Source of the DNA: Bacteroidota bacterium
GTDB taxonomy: Bacteria; Bacteroidota; Ignavibacteria; SZUA-365; JAADGX01
Assembly (NCBI GenBank): GCA_024276335.1
Contig: JAJRXL010000005.1
Coordinates: 1 to 6,109 of the forward strand
Direction: 5' to 3'
Length of the DNA stretch: 6,109 nucleotides
Shown here: piece by piece, positions 5,965 through 6,109 of the stretch
Numbering within the stretch: position 1 is the stretch's first letter
How the letters are laid out: each line of letters opens with the position of its first letter
Position numbers and translations under genes: made by a program
Notes under the pieces: generated by a model
Database searches by the model: none
What the model was told of the DNA's origin: nothing
The model's input: the letters and a program-made list of their open reading frames with translations, nothing else

Positions 5965-6109
5965 TCACTTTTCACTCCTTTCCCGGATAAGTTCCCGGGC
6001 GCTCTCCAGGCTTGATTCGCTGACGGTATCGCCGCTGAATAGCTTCGCAATTTCCACAACGCGCTCCTCGTCGTTCAACCTCCGCACGACAGTCATGCTG
6101 CGTCCTTTC
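5965..6109 (-). CDS. recN: DNA repair protein RecN, C-terminal end (5' part beyond window)
   Basis: Only the last 47 codons and the TGA are in the window; the gene enters from the right edge. The visible residues run from KGRSMTVVRRL through NDEERVVEIAKLFSGDTVSE to LESARELIRERSEK. They match the RecN C-terminus in order and spacing: a beta-strand with T.V..L, the E.R..EIA.L..G turn, then S..L..A.EL (compare B. subtilis and E. coli, which end in ...AKELL). RecN is an SMC-like ATPase that acts in double-strand-break repair. The ATPase motifs are outside the window, so the call rests on this tail alone. It is on the same strand as cysS but 618 nt away across repeats, so the two are probably separate transcription units. 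Confidence 0.78.
   Translation of the reverse strand, partial: KGRSMTVVRRLNDEERVVEIAKLFSGDTVSESSLESARELIRERSEK

Noticed and set aside
5739..5990. An 83-codon plus-strand open frame running into the recN tail
   Set aside because: It translates the A-rich repeat (NPKSKIRNP) and overlaps recN antisense. No sign of a real protein.

Overview
The window is a bacterial chromosomal segment of fairly high GC in which every gene I can support lies on the minus strand. Reading in the direction of transcription (right to left) it holds: the last 47 codons of recN (DNA repair); a gene-free stretch of about 620 nt made of short repeats; cysS (cysteinyl-tRNA synthetase); a small cyclic-nucleotide-binding-domain protein; an AI-2E-family membrane permease; a Tat-exported glycosylasparaginase; and a multi-pass membrane protein, probably a GT-C-type glycosyltransferase, that runs off the left edge.

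The five genes from cysS leftward are packed like an operon. There are 3 nt between cysS and the cNMP-domain gene, a GTGA stop/start overlap between the cNMP-domain gene and the permease, 46 nt between permease and asparaginase, and 16 nt between asparaginase and the membrane protein. The 46-nt gap holds a perfect 12-nt palindrome, and a perfect 8-bp-stem hairpin lies over the last codons of the permease. Expression may therefore be adjusted between the first three and the last two genes. The tight coupling of a cNMP sensor without a DNA-binding domain to a permease suggests, but does not show, that they work together. The asparaginase keeps the full glycosylasparaginase active site, so its neighbour, a membrane protein with glycosyltransferase-like loops, invites a glycoconjugate link. 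That link is inference only.

The gap between recN and cysS contains at least four short repetitive modules: an 8-bp-period GAATT array, a REP-like ATTGC...GCAAT hairpin, a 9-bp-period element, and an A-rich AAATCC/AAAATC array. There is also a compact 7-bp inverted repeat. Open frames across this gap look like translated repeats, not genes.

The organism cannot be fixed from this sequence. cysS and recN are universal bacterial genes, and the repeat-laden spacer, GTG starts and coding style fit an uncultured or environmental Gram-negative-type lineage with a Tat system. I see no mobile element, CRISPR array, tRNA or rRNA, and no clear evidence of an undescribed multi-gene system.
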